Positions 17,291-24,779 of a DNA stretch of 60,799 nucleotides are shown here, one piece after another. Numbering within the stretch: position 1 is the stretch's first letter; each line of letters begins with the position of its first letter. The notes under the pieces were generated by a model. The model saw only the letters and a list, made by a program, of their open reading frames with translations. It ran no database searches and was not told the origin of the DNA. The stretch is from Mycobacterium sp. E183. GTDB lineage: Bacteria > Actinomycetota > Actinomycetes > Mycobacteriales > Mycobacteriaceae. The stretch lies in the NCBI RefSeq assembly GCF_001667735.1, contig NZ_LZJN01000187.1, forward strand, positions 1-60,799. Direction: 5' to 3'. A program made the position numbers and the translations under genes.

Positions 17291-17710
17291 ATGCGGCTTG
17301 GAGCGGTTGTGGCGGTGCTCGCGTGGCTGTTGCTGCTGAGCGGCTGCGACGTCCGCGAGCGCCGGTTGCCGAACGTGCTCACGCTGCCCGGGGCCGGGGT
17401 GATCCTGCTGACGGCAGCGGTGGCCGGGCGCGGCTGGGCCGCGCTGGCCGGCGCGACGGCGCTGACCGCGATCTATCTGCTGGTGCACTCGCTCGCCCCG
17501 GCCGGGATGGGCGCCGGGGACGTCAAGCTGGCGATCGGCCTCGGGGCGCTGGCGGGCTGTTTCGGGGTCGGGACGTGGTTCCTGGCCGCGCTGGCCGCGC
17601 CGCTGCTGACGACGGTGTTCGCGGCGCTGTGCGGCGCGCGGGCGGTGCCCCATGGCCCGTCGATGTGCCTGGCCACCGCCACCGCGATCGGCCTGTTTCT
17701 CGGGATTTAA
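17291..17710 (+). CDS. Short type IV prepilin peptidase, A24 family (Rv2551c-like)
   Basis: This 139-residue membrane protein is built of hydrophobic helices. The first aspartate motif is in CDVRERRLPN (about residues 19-28), and the second is the GxGD-type motif in GAGDVK (about 74-79). Together these are the aspartic protease signature of prepilin and TadV-type peptidases. The N-terminal methylase domain of long PilD proteins is absent. It may serve a Flp/Tad pilus encoded elsewhere. A clear AGGAGAA ribosome site precedes the ATG at 17291. It lies between aroE and aroC, which is a conserved mycobacterial arrangement. Confidence 0.85.
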   Translation: MRLGAVVAVLAWLLLLSGCDVRERRLPNVLTLPGAGVILLTAAVAGRGWAALAGATALTAIYLLVHSLAPAGMGAGDVKLAIGLGALAGCFGVGTWFLAALAAPLLTTVFAALCGARAVPHGPSMCLATATAIGLFLGI

Positions 17711-17742
17711 GCCCGCGCCGGACCCCATGGGAGAATGGCCGG

Positions 17743-18948
17743 GTGTTGCGTTGGATCACCGCCGGGGAGTCGCATGGCCGTGCGTTGGTGGCCATGCTCG
17801 AGGGCATGGTCGCCGGCGTGGAGGTCACCTCCACCGATATCGCCGACCAATTGGCCCGCCGCCGGCTCGGGTACGGGCGCGGCGCGCGGATGAAGTTCGA
17901 GCGCGACGCGGTGACCGTGCTGTCCGGGGTCCGCCACGGCATCACGCTGGGCGGCCCCATCGCCATCGAGATCGGCAACACCGAGTGGCCCAAATGGGAG
18001 ACCGTGATGGCCGCCGACCCGGTGGACCCGGCGGAGCTGGCCAACATCGCGCGCAACGAACCGCTCACCCGCCCGCGGCCCGGGCACGCCGACTACGCCG
18101 GCATGCTCAAGTACGGCTTCGACGACGCCCGCCCGGTCCTGGAGCGCGCCAGCGCCCGGGAGACCGCCGCCCGCGTCGCGGTGGGCACGGTCGCGCGGTC
18201 CTTCCTGCGCCAGGCGCTCGGCGTCGACGTGCTCTCCCACGTCATCGCGATCGGCCCGTCGGCGCCCTACGACGGCCCCCCGCCCCGCCCCGAAGACCTG
18301 CCCGCGATCGACGACAGCCCCGTGCGCGCGTATGACGAGGAGGCTGAGAAGTCCATGATCGCCGAGATCGAGGCGGCCAAGAAGGACGGCGACACCCTCG
18401 GCGGCGTGGTCGAGGTGGTGGCGACAGGCCTGCCGGTGGGCCTGGGCTCGTTCACCAGCGGCGACAACCGGCTGGACAGCCAGCTCGCCGCCGCGGTGAT
18501 GGGCATCCAGGCCATCAAGGGCGTGGAGATCGGCGACGGCTTCGAGACGGCGCGCCGCCGCGGCAGCCGCGCGCACGACGAGATGTATCCCGGCCCCGAC
18601 GGCGTGGTCCGCTCGACGAATCGCGCCGGTGGGCTGGAGGGCGGCATGACCAACGGCCAGCCGCTGCGGGTGCGGGCCGCGATGAAGCCGATCTCCACCG
18701 TGCCGCGCGCGCTGGCCACCGTCGACATGGCGACCGGCGACGAGGCCGTCGCCATCCACCAGCGCTCGGACGTGTGCGCGGTGCCCGCCGCGGGGGTGGT
18801 GGTCGAGGCCATGGTGGCGCTGGTGCTCGCCCGCGCGGCGCTGGAGAAGTTCGGCGGCGACTCGCTCACCGAAACCCGGCGCAACATCGAGGCGTATCAG
18901 CGCGCGGTCGCCGACCGGGAAGCGCCGGCCGCCCGGGGGACCGCTTGA
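17743..18948 (+). CDS. aroC: Chorismate synthase
   Basis: This 401-residue flavin-dependent enzyme converts EPSP to chorismate, the last shared step to aromatic amino acids. It starts with the hallmark ITAGESHG, contains RRRLGYGRG and RPGHADYAG, and ends with SDVCAVPAAGVV. The length equals that of the Mtb enzyme. The true start is the GTG at 17743, with GGGAGA 8 nt before it; the same frame is open upstream but lies over the peptidase gene. Its stop overlaps the aroK start (TGATG). Confidence 0.97.
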   Translation: MLRWITAGESHGRALVAMLEGMVAGVEVTSTDIADQLARRRLGYGRGARMKFERDAVTVLSGVRHGITLGGPIAIEIGNTEWPKWETVMAADPVDPAELANIARNEPLTRPRPGHADYAGMLKYGFDDARPVLERASARETAARVAVGTVARSFLRQALGVDVLSHVIAIGPSAPYDGPPPRPEDLPAIDDSPVRAYDEEAEKSMIAEIEAAKKDGDTLGGVVEVVATGLPVGLGSFTSGDNRLDSQLAAAVMGIQAIKGVEIGDGFETARRRGSRAHDEMYPGPDGVVRSTNRAGGLEGGMTNGQPLRVRAAMKPISTVPRALATVDMATGDEAVAIHQRSDVCAVPAAGVVVEAMVALVLARAALEKFGGDSLTETRRNIEAYQRAVADREAPAARGTA

Positions 18949-19484
18949 TGGCGCCCAGGGCGGTACTCGTCGGGCTGCCGGGTTCGGGCAAGTCCACCAT
19001 CGGGCGGCGCCTGGCCAAGGCGCTCGGCGTCGAGTTCCTCGACACCGACGCGGCGATCGAGCAGCGGACCGGGCGCAGCATCGCCGACATCTTCGCCACG
19101 GACGGCGAGCAGGAGTTCCGCCGCATCGAGGAGGACGCGGTGCGTGCCGCGTTGGCCGACCATGACGGCGTGGTGTCGCTCGGCGGCGGCGCGGTCACCA
19201 GCCCCGGGGTCTGCGAGGCGCTCGCCGGCCACACGGTCATCTACCTGGAGATCAGCGCCGGCGAAGGCGTGCGGCGCACCGGCGGCGGCGCAGTGCGCCC
19301 TCTGCTCGCCGGCCCCGACCGCGCCGAGAAGTTCAAAGCGCTGATGGCCAAACGGGCCCCGCTGTACCGCCGTGTCTCGACGATCCGCGTCGACACCAAC
19401 CGCCGCAACCCCGGGGCGGTGGTGCGCTACATCGTGTCCCGGCTGCAGACGCCGGAGAACGCTCACGCGGAGGCCACCACATGA
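18948..19484 (+). CDS. aroK: Shikimate kinase
   Basis: This 178-residue P-loop kinase phosphorylates shikimate. The Walker A motif is GLPGSGKST at residues 9-17. Shikimate-binding Asp residues follow in FLDTD, and the GGGA loop near residue 80 is present. The start ATG at 18948 shares one base with the aroC stop. The end overlaps aroB by ATGA. The operon order C-K-B-Q matches Mtb. Confidence 0.96.
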   Translation: MAPRAVLVGLPGSGKSTIGRRLAKALGVEFLDTDAAIEQRTGRSIADIFATDGEQEFRRIEEDAVRAALADHDGVVSLGGGAVTSPGVCEALAGHTVIYLEISAGEGVRRTGGGAVRPLLAGPDRAEKFKALMAKRAPLYRRVSTIRVDTNRRNPGAVVRYIVSRLQTPENAHAEATT

Positions 19485-20572
19485 CCGCGCCCGTCACCGT
19501 CGAGGTGGCCGTCGAACCGCCCTACCCGGTGGTCATCGGCACCGACCTGGGCGACCGGCTGGTCGAACTGCTCTGCGACCGGCACCGGGTGGCGGTCGTA
19601 CACCAACCGGTGCTGGCGCACACCGCGGAAGCGATCCGAAGCCGCTTGGCGGACAAGGGCGTTGACGCCCATCGCATCGAAATCCCGGACGCCGAGGCCG
19701 GCAAGGACCTACCGGTCGTCGGATTCCTCTGGGAAGTGTTCGGCCGCATCGGCATTGACCGCAAAGACGCGGTGGTGAGCCTGGGCGGCGGCGCCGCCAC
19801 CGACGTCGCCGGGTTCGCGGCGGCCACCTGGCTGCGCGGCGTCGACGTGGTCCACATTCCCACCACGCTGCTGGGCATGGTCGACGCGGCCGTCGGCGGC
19901 AAGACCGGCATCAACACCGACGCGGGCAAGAACCTGGTGGGCGCGTTTCACCAGCCGCTGGCGGTGCTGGTCGACCTGGCGACCCTGGAAACGTTGCCGC
20001 ACAACGAACTCGTCGCCGGGATGGCCGAGGTCGTCAAGGCCGGGTTCATCGCCGACCCGGTGATCCTCGACCTCATCGAGGCCGACCCGCAAGCCGCCGT
20101 GGACCCGACCGGTGACGTGCTGCCGGAACTGGTCCGACGCTCGATCGCCGTCAAGGCGAACGTGGTCGCCGCCGACGAGAAAGAGTCGGAGCTGCGCGAA
20201 ATCCTCAACTACGGCCACACCTTGGCGCATGCGATCGAACGCAGGGAACGCTACGAGTGGCGCCACGGCGCCGCGGTGTCCGTGGGCCTGGTCTTCGCCG
20301 CGGAGCTGGCCCGCCTCGCCGGGCGCCTCGACGACGCCACCGCGCAACGCCACCGCACCGTCCTTTCGGCGCTGGGCCTGCCGGTCGCCTACGACGCCGA
20401 CGCGCTGCCGCAGCTGCTGGAATACATGGCCCAGGACAAGAAGTCGCGGGCCGGTGTGCTCAGGTTCGTGGTCCTCGACGGGCTGGCGAAGCCGGGGCGG
20501 CTGGCCGGGCCCGACCCGTCGCTGCTGGCGGCCGCGTACGCGGGGCTGTCGGAGGAAGAAGGGGCCCGATGA
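19481..20572 (+). CDS. aroB: 3-dehydroquinate synthase
   Basis: This 363-residue NAD- and metal-dependent enzyme makes 3-dehydroquinate from DAHP. The GGGAATD nucleotide loop, PTTLLGMVDAAVGGKTG, and the metal-binding His motif in GHTLAHAIE are all visible. Length matches the family. It is coupled by ATGA overlaps to aroK upstream and aroQ downstream. Confidence 0.96.
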   Translation: MTAPVTVEVAVEPPYPVVIGTDLGDRLVELLCDRHRVAVVHQPVLAHTAEAIRSRLADKGVDAHRIEIPDAEAGKDLPVVGFLWEVFGRIGIDRKDAVVSLGGGAATDVAGFAAATWLRGVDVVHIPTTLLGMVDAAVGGKTGINTDAGKNLVGAFHQPLAVLVDLATLETLPHNELVAGMAEVVKAGFIADPVILDLIEADPQAAVDPTGDVLPELVRRSIAVKANVVAADEKESELREILNYGHTLAHAIERRERYEWRHGAAVSVGLVFAAELARLAGRLDDATAQRHRTVLSALGLPVAYDADALPQLLEYMAQDKKSRAGVLRFVVLDGLAKPGRLAGPDPSLLAAAYAGLSEEEGAR

Positions 20573-21009
20573 CCACCACCGTCAACGTCATCAACGGCCC
20601 GAACCTGGGCCGGCTGGGCCGCCGCGAGCCCGACGTCTACGGCGACACCACGCACGACGAACTGACCGCGCTCATCGAGCGGGAGGCCACCGCTCTCGGG
20701 TTGAAAGCTGTTGTGCGCCAAAGTGATAGCGAAGGGCAGCTGCTGGACTGGATCCATGCGGCCGCCGATGCCGGCGAACCGGTGATCCTCAACGCCGGCG
20801 GCCTCACCCACACATCGGTGGCCCTGCGCGACGCGTGCGCGGAGCTGCGAGCGCCCCTGATCGAGGTGCACATCTCCAATGTGCATGCCCGCGAGGAGTT
20901 TCGGCGCCACTCGTACCTCAGCCCCGTCGCGACCGGGGTGATCGTCGGGCTGGGAATTCAGGGCTACCTGCTCGCCCTGCGCTACCTGGCGGACGCCGCC
21001 AAGGCCTAG
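20569..21009 (+). CDS. aroQ: Type II 3-dehydroquinate dehydratase
   Basis: This 146-residue protein forms the dodecameric type II enzyme. It begins with the signature NVINGPNLGRLG. The catalytic Tyr is in EPDVYG, the catalytic His in VHISN, and the arginine in RRHSYLSPVATG. The Mtb gene is often labelled aroD. It overlaps aroB by ATGA. Its TAG stop shares the palindrome CTAG with the stop of the convergent B-4DMT gene, leaving no intergenic DNA. Confidence 0.96.
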   Translation: MTTTVNVINGPNLGRLGRREPDVYGDTTHDELTALIEREATALGLKAVVRQSDSEGQLLDWIHAAADAGEPVILNAGGLTHTSVALRDACAELRAPLIEVHISNVHAREEFRRHSYLSPVATGVIVGLGIQGYLLALRYLADAAKA

Positions 21010-21689
21010 TCCTTCTTGGGTTCCTTGCCCGGCTTCGTGGCGTCGTCACCGCCGTCGGTGCGGATCACCTCGGTCTTCGGCTCGTGGTCGGCCGCGGTGT
21101 GGATCGTCTCGGTCGGCTCGTCACGCTCGGCCGTGGCGACCGAAGCGGTCCGCTCCTCGTGCTGGGCGCCCGCGGTGGGAATCTCACCGGTCGGCGCGTC
21201 GTCACCGCGCACCGCGGAGAACACGTCGGTGTCGGCGCGCTCCTCGTCCGCTCCCTTCTGCCGGGGCGGGGGATTGCGGTCCACCCGCCAACGGCCGATG
21301 GTCACGCCGATGATCCCCGGCAGGAACACGCAAAGGGCGGTGAACGCCGCGAACGTCGTCACCTCGTTGATCAGCCCACCCGTGTAGAGGCCGTTGTACA
21401 CCAGCGAGATGAGCCAGGACACGGCCCCGCTGAGGATGCCGGCCACCAGGCCGGCCAGCAGCCACGTCATCGCCAGGTCGCGCCGCCGGTCCGGGTCGGG
21501 GTTCGCGATGGCGTCGGCCCGGCCGTCGACCACCCCCCATACGGCCACGCCGATGACGAACAGCAGGAGCAGCACCACGCTGAACAGCCCGGCCTGCGTC
21601 TGCCACGCGTTGATCAACGCGCCTTGAACCAAGCGAACGACAACCATCGCCGCGGCGTAGACCAATCCGCGCAGCATCCAGGACCTCAT
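21006..21689 (-). CDS. Four-helix membrane protein with acidic tail, B-4DMT type (Rv2536-like)
   Basis: This 227-residue protein has about four transmembrane helices in residues 5-125, followed by a charged, Thr/Glu/Asp-rich cytoplasmic tail of about 100 residues. The helices and their order match the B-4DMT family of putative transporters; its substrate is unknown. An upstream TTG at 21695 would add two residues, but the ATG at 21689 is the more natural start. It is divergent from pepQ across only 33 bp, and convergent with aroQ through a shared CTAG stop site. Confidence 0.8.
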   Translation of the reverse strand: MRSWMLRGLVYAAAMVVVRLVQGALINAWQTQAGLFSVVLLLLFVIGVAVWGVVDGRADAIANPDPDRRRDLAMTWLLAGLVAGILSGAVSWLISLVYNGLYTGGLINEVTTFAAFTALCVFLPGIIGVTIGRWRVDRNPPPRQKGADEERADTDVFSAVRGDDAPTGEIPTAGAQHEERTASVATAERDEPTETIHTAADHEPKTEVIRTDGGDDATKPGKEPKKD

Positions 21690-21708
21690 GGGCAATCAGC
21701 GTAGCGAG

Positions 21709-21714
21709 TACCGT
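21709..21714 (+). promoter_or_regulatory. Probable leaderless -10 box (TACCGT) for pepQ
   Basis: A TANNNT element ends 8 nt before the GTG start of pepQ in the 33-bp divergent gap. The start has no good Shine-Dalgarno sequence, so a near-leaderless transcript is likely. Confidence 0.35.
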
Positions 21715-21722
21715 CAAGGGTC

Positions 21723-22841
21723 GTGACACATTCTCAGCGTCGGGACAACCTGAAAGCGCAACTCGGTGCCAGTGGACTGGACGCGATGCTGGTCAGCGAC
21801 CTGAACAACGTGCGCTACCTGTCGGGGTTCACCGGATCGAACGGCGCGTTGCTGGTCTTCGCCGACGATCGCGGCCCCGTGCTGGCCACCGACGGCCGGT
21901 ACCGCACCCAGGCCGCCGAACAGGCGCCGGGGCTCGAGATCGCCATCGAACGTGCCCTCGGGCGCTATCTGGTCGGCCGCGCCGCCGCGGACGGGGTTTC
22001 GAAGCTGGGCTTCGAGAGCAATGTGGTGACCGTCGACGCCTTCGACGCCCTGACCAGCGAACTCGGCGAGCGCAGCGCGGCCACCGAGCTGATGCGCGCC
22101 GCCGGGACCGTCGAGGCGCTGCGGGAGATCAAGGACGACGGCGAGGTGGCGCTGCTGCGGCTGGCCTGTGAGGCGGCCGACGCCGCGCTCGCCGATCTGA
22201 TCGAGCGCGGCGGCCTGCGGCCGGGCCGAACCGAACGCGAGGTGAGCCGGGACCTGGAGGCGCTGATGCTCGACCACGGCGCCGACGCGATCTCGTTCGA
22301 GACCATCGTGGCCGCCGGGCCGAATTCGGCGATCCCGCATCACCGCCCCACCGATGCGGTGCTGGCCACCGGTGACTTCGTCAAGATCGATTTCGGCGCG
22401 CTGGTGGCCGGCTATCACTCCGATATGACCCGCACGTTCGTGCTCGGCAAGGCCGCCGACTGGCAGCTGGAGATCTACCAGCTGGTCGCCGATGCCCAGC
22501 GGGCCGGCCGCGAGGCGCTGCGGCCGGGCGCGAGCCTGCGCGACATCGACGGCGCGGCGCGTCAGCTGATCGTCGACGCGGGCTACGGCGAGCAGTTCGG
22601 CCACGGCCTGGGTCACGGCGTGGGGCTGCAGATTCACGAGGCACCGGGAATCGGCGCCACGTCCACCGGCACCCTGTTGGCGGGTTCGGTGGTGACCGTC
22701 GAGCCCGGCGTCTACCTGCCGGGCCGCGGCGGCGTGCGCATCGAGGACACCCTGGTCGTGCCCCACGAGGAGGCGGCGGCCCGCGGGCACGCGCCGGAAC
22801 TGCTGACCCGGTTCCCCAAGGAGTTGGCGGTCCTCAGCTAG
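21723..22841 (+). CDS. pepQ: Xaa-Pro dipeptidase/aminopeptidase, M24B family (Rv2535c-like)
   Basis: This 372-residue cytosolic metallopeptidase cleaves dipeptides or N-termini with Pro at the second position. A creatinase-like N-terminal domain (1-125) precedes the pita-bread catalytic domain. The five metal ligands are in KIDFGA (Asp), HSDMTRTF (Asp), GHGLGHGVG (His), TVEPGVY (Glu) and RIEDTLVV (Glu). Length is normal. It stands before efp and nusB as in Mtb. Confidence 0.92.
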   Translation: MTHSQRRDNLKAQLGASGLDAMLVSDLNNVRYLSGFTGSNGALLVFADDRGPVLATDGRYRTQAAEQAPGLEIAIERALGRYLVGRAAADGVSKLGFESNVVTVDAFDALTSELGERSAATELMRAAGTVEALREIKDDGEVALLRLACEAADAALADLIERGGLRPGRTEREVSRDLEALMLDHGADAISFETIVAAGPNSAIPHHRPTDAVLATGDFVKIDFGALVAGYHSDMTRTFVLGKAADWQLEIYQLVADAQRAGREALRPGASLRDIDGAARQLIVDAGYGEQFGHGLGHGVGLQIHEAPGIGATSTGTLLAGSVVTVEPGVYLPGRGGVRIEDTLVVPHEEAAARGHAPELLTRFPKELAVLS

Positions 22842-22891
22842 GTCACGTGCGCCCTGTGGCCGGCGGGCGCCCCGGGGTAAAGTCGGGTGGC

Positions 22892-23113
22892 GTGAACGGG
22901 GTGGAGCCAATCGAACGTGGCCTGGCGCGCCTGCGGGACTTCCGGTGGGACCTGAACGCCCAGCCGCTGCGGGAGCTGCGGCTCGAGGTCGACATCGTGT
23001 ATTTCACCGTCCCGGTGCCGTTTTCCGGCGGGAGGAAGCTCAGCGTTCCCTTCTTGACGATGATCAAGCGGGTACCCCCTTCGCCCACCGGGCCGGCCGA
23101 GACCGGCCCGTAA
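22892..23113 (+). CDS. Possible small protein of unknown function
   Basis: This 73-codon frame starts with GTG at 22892 and lies in the 411-bp gap between pepQ and efp. Almost all third codon positions are G or C, as in real genes here, and the sequence is not an obvious antisense shadow of anything. It has an Arg/Leu-rich helix (residues 9-35) followed by a hydrophobic beta-like segment near residues 36-42. I recognise no family. The remaining pepQ-efp gap holds the efp promoter and a hairpin. Confidence 0.45.
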   Translation: MNGVEPIERGLARLRDFRWDLNAQPLRELRLEVDIVYFTVPVPFSGGRKLSVPFLTMIKRVPPSPTGPAETGP

Positions 23114-23185
23114 CGCGAGAGCGGAAGGCAAGCTTCCCGCCGGTCATGGGCCACCCGACGCGGGGGCACCGGCCGACTCCCGCTC

Positions 23186-23191
23186 TAGACT
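23186..23191 (+). promoter_or_regulatory. Probable -10 box (TAGACT) for efp-nusB
   Basis: TAGACT matches the mycobacterial TANNNT -10 pattern. It would give a leader of about 55 nt that contains a perfect 8-bp hairpin and the ribosome site of efp. Confidence 0.45.
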
Positions 23192-23206
23192 GACGAACAA
23201 GTTGCA

Positions 23207-23227
23207 GACAGTCGGCGAACGACTGTC
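23207..23227 (+). promoter_or_regulatory. Perfect 8-bp hairpin in the efp 5' leader
   Basis: The arms 23207-23214 and 23220-23227 are exact inverted repeats around a GCGAA loop. The Shine-Dalgarno region (TAGGAGA, about 23235-23241) starts soon after the 3' arm. Its position suits control of efp translation or mRNA stability. Confidence 0.5.
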
Positions 23228-23252
23228 CATCCCCTAGGAGATACACCGAACC

Positions 23253-23816
23253 GTGGCAAGCACCGCCGATTTCAAGAACGGACTGGTGCTGGTGATCGAT
23301 GGCCAGCTCTGGCAGATCGTCGAGTTCCAGCACGTCAAACCCGGCAAGGGACCCGCCTTCGTGCGCACCAAGCTCAAGAACGTGCTTTCCGGCAAGGTCG
23401 TCGACAAGACGTACAACGCCGGCGTGAAGGTGGAGACCGCCACGGTCGACCGGCGCGACACCACCTACCTGTACCGCGACGGCTCGGACTTCGTGTTCAT
23501 GGACAGCCAGGATTACGAGCAGCACCCCCTGCCGGAATCGCTGGTCGGCGACGCCGCCCGGTTCCTGCTCGAGGGCCTGCCGGTCCAGGTGGCGTTCCAC
23601 AACGGGGCGCCGCTGTACATCGAGCTGCCGGTGGCGGTCGAGATGGAGGTCACCCACACCGAGCCGGGCCTGCAGGGCGACCGGTCGAGCGCCGGCACCA
23701 AGCCCGCCACCGTGGAGACCGGGGCGGAGATTCAGGTGCCGCTGTTCATCAACACCGGGGACAAGCTCAAGGTGGACACGCGCGACGGCAGCTACTTGGG
23801 GCGCGTCAACGCGTGA
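23253..23816 (+). CDS. efp: Translation elongation factor P
   Basis: This 187-residue factor binds the ribosome and relieves stalling at polyproline. It has the three OB-like domains of EF-P. The KOW-like first domain has the tip loop KPGKGPAF, with the conserved Lys that is modified in some bacteria. The C-terminal signature ends in DTRDGSYLGRV. The GTG start at 23253 has AGGAGA upstream. Its stop overlaps the nusB start (GTGA), so the two are coupled. Confidence 0.97.
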   Translation: MASTADFKNGLVLVIDGQLWQIVEFQHVKPGKGPAFVRTKLKNVLSGKVVDKTYNAGVKVETATVDRRDTTYLYRDGSDFVFMDSQDYEQHPLPESLVGDAARFLLEGLPVQVAFHNGAPLYIELPVAVEMEVTHTEPGLQGDRSSAGTKPATVETGAEIQVPLFINTGDKLKVDTRDGSYLGRVNA

Positions 23817-24310
23817 GCAGGCCCGTCGGGGGACGCCATCAGGCCCGCAAGCGCGCCGTTGACCTGCTGTTCGAAGCCGAGGCCCGCGGGCTGGGCCCGG
23901 CCGAGCTCGTCGACGTGCGAACCGCGCTGGCCGAGACAAACCCCGACGTGGCGCAGCCGCAGCCCTACACGGTCGCGGCGGCCCGCGGGGTCGGCGAGCA
24001 CGCCGCCCACATCGACGACCTGATCAGCTCGCACCTGCAGGGCTGGACGCTGGACCGGCTGCCCGCCGTGGACCGCGCCATCCTGCGGGTGGCGGTATGG
24101 GAGCTGCTCTACGCCGACGACGTCCCGGAGCCGGTCGCCGTGGACGAGGCCGTGCAGCTGGCCAAGGAACTGTCCACCGACGATTCGCCGGCCTTCGTCA
24201 ACGGCGTGCTGGGCCAGGTCATGCTGGTGACGCCGCAGATCCGGGCGGCCGCCGCGGCGGTCCGGTCCAGCGCGGCGCACGCGCCGGAGAACGAGGAACC
24301 GCAGGGGTGA
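23813..24310 (+). CDS. nusB: Transcription antitermination protein NusB
   Basis: This 165-residue all-helical RNA-binding protein takes part in rRNA antitermination with NusE, NusA and NusG. The start RHQARKRAVDLLFEAE carries the basic RNA-binding helix. The later DRLPAVDRAILRVA and the VNGVLGQV near the end are family hallmarks. A C-terminal extension of about 25 residues is Ala/Glu-rich. It is linked by GTGA overlaps to efp and to the membrane protein downstream. Confidence 0.95.
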   Translation: MSRPVGGRHQARKRAVDLLFEAEARGLGPAELVDVRTALAETNPDVAQPQPYTVAAARGVGEHAAHIDDLISSHLQGWTLDRLPAVDRAILRVAVWELLYADDVPEPVAVDEAVQLAKELSTDDSPAFVNGVLGQVMLVTPQIRAAAAAVRSSAAHAPENEEPQG

Positions 24311-24711
24311 CCCGGCTGGAGCTGCGCGCCGTCATCGCGGGCTTGCTGGCCGCGACCGTGGTGCTGGGCGCCGTCGTCTGCGCGGCCTTCGGGTGGACCA
24401 TCGTCGCCTCGGCCCTGTCGATCTACGGGCTCGCGGTGGGCGCCTGGCTGTACCACTGCGTCGAACGGCTGATCGTGGCCCGCCGCATCAGCACGGTTCG
24501 CAGCGCGGCAAAGCCGCTGCAACCCCTGCTGCCGGTGATGGCGGCGATCATGGGCCTGACGCAGGCCGTGGTGCGATCGCTGTCCGACGTCACCGAGCTG
24601 CCGGCACGTCGCTGGGATCTCCCGGTGCTGCGCTGGGTGGACGGCACGCGCGCCAACCGGCGCGTGGTGGACGCCGACGACGGTGACGACGGGATCACCG
24701 AATCGACCTGA
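24307..24711 (+). CDS. Two-helix membrane protein of unknown function (Rv2532c-like)
   Basis: This 134-residue protein has two adjacent hydrophobic segments (about residues 9-29 and 32-50), then a soluble tail that ends in Asp/Glu-rich sequence. The GTG at 24307 overlaps the nusB stop. The frame is open further upstream, but only as an overlap with nusB. The conserved position after nusB suggests a mycobacterial envelope protein, but I know of no assigned function. Confidence 0.8.
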   Translation: MTRLELRAVIAGLLAATVVLGAVVCAAFGWTIVASALSIYGLAVGAWLYHCVERLIVARRISTVRSAAKPLQPLLPVMAAIMGLTQAVVRSLSDVTELPARRWDLPVLRWVDGTRANRRVVDADDGDDGITEST

Positions 24712-24779
24712 GGCGAAACGATCACGTGGGCGGCGCGGCGGGGTGAGAATACAAGTCGCTCAGAAGAACAGGTGAGATC

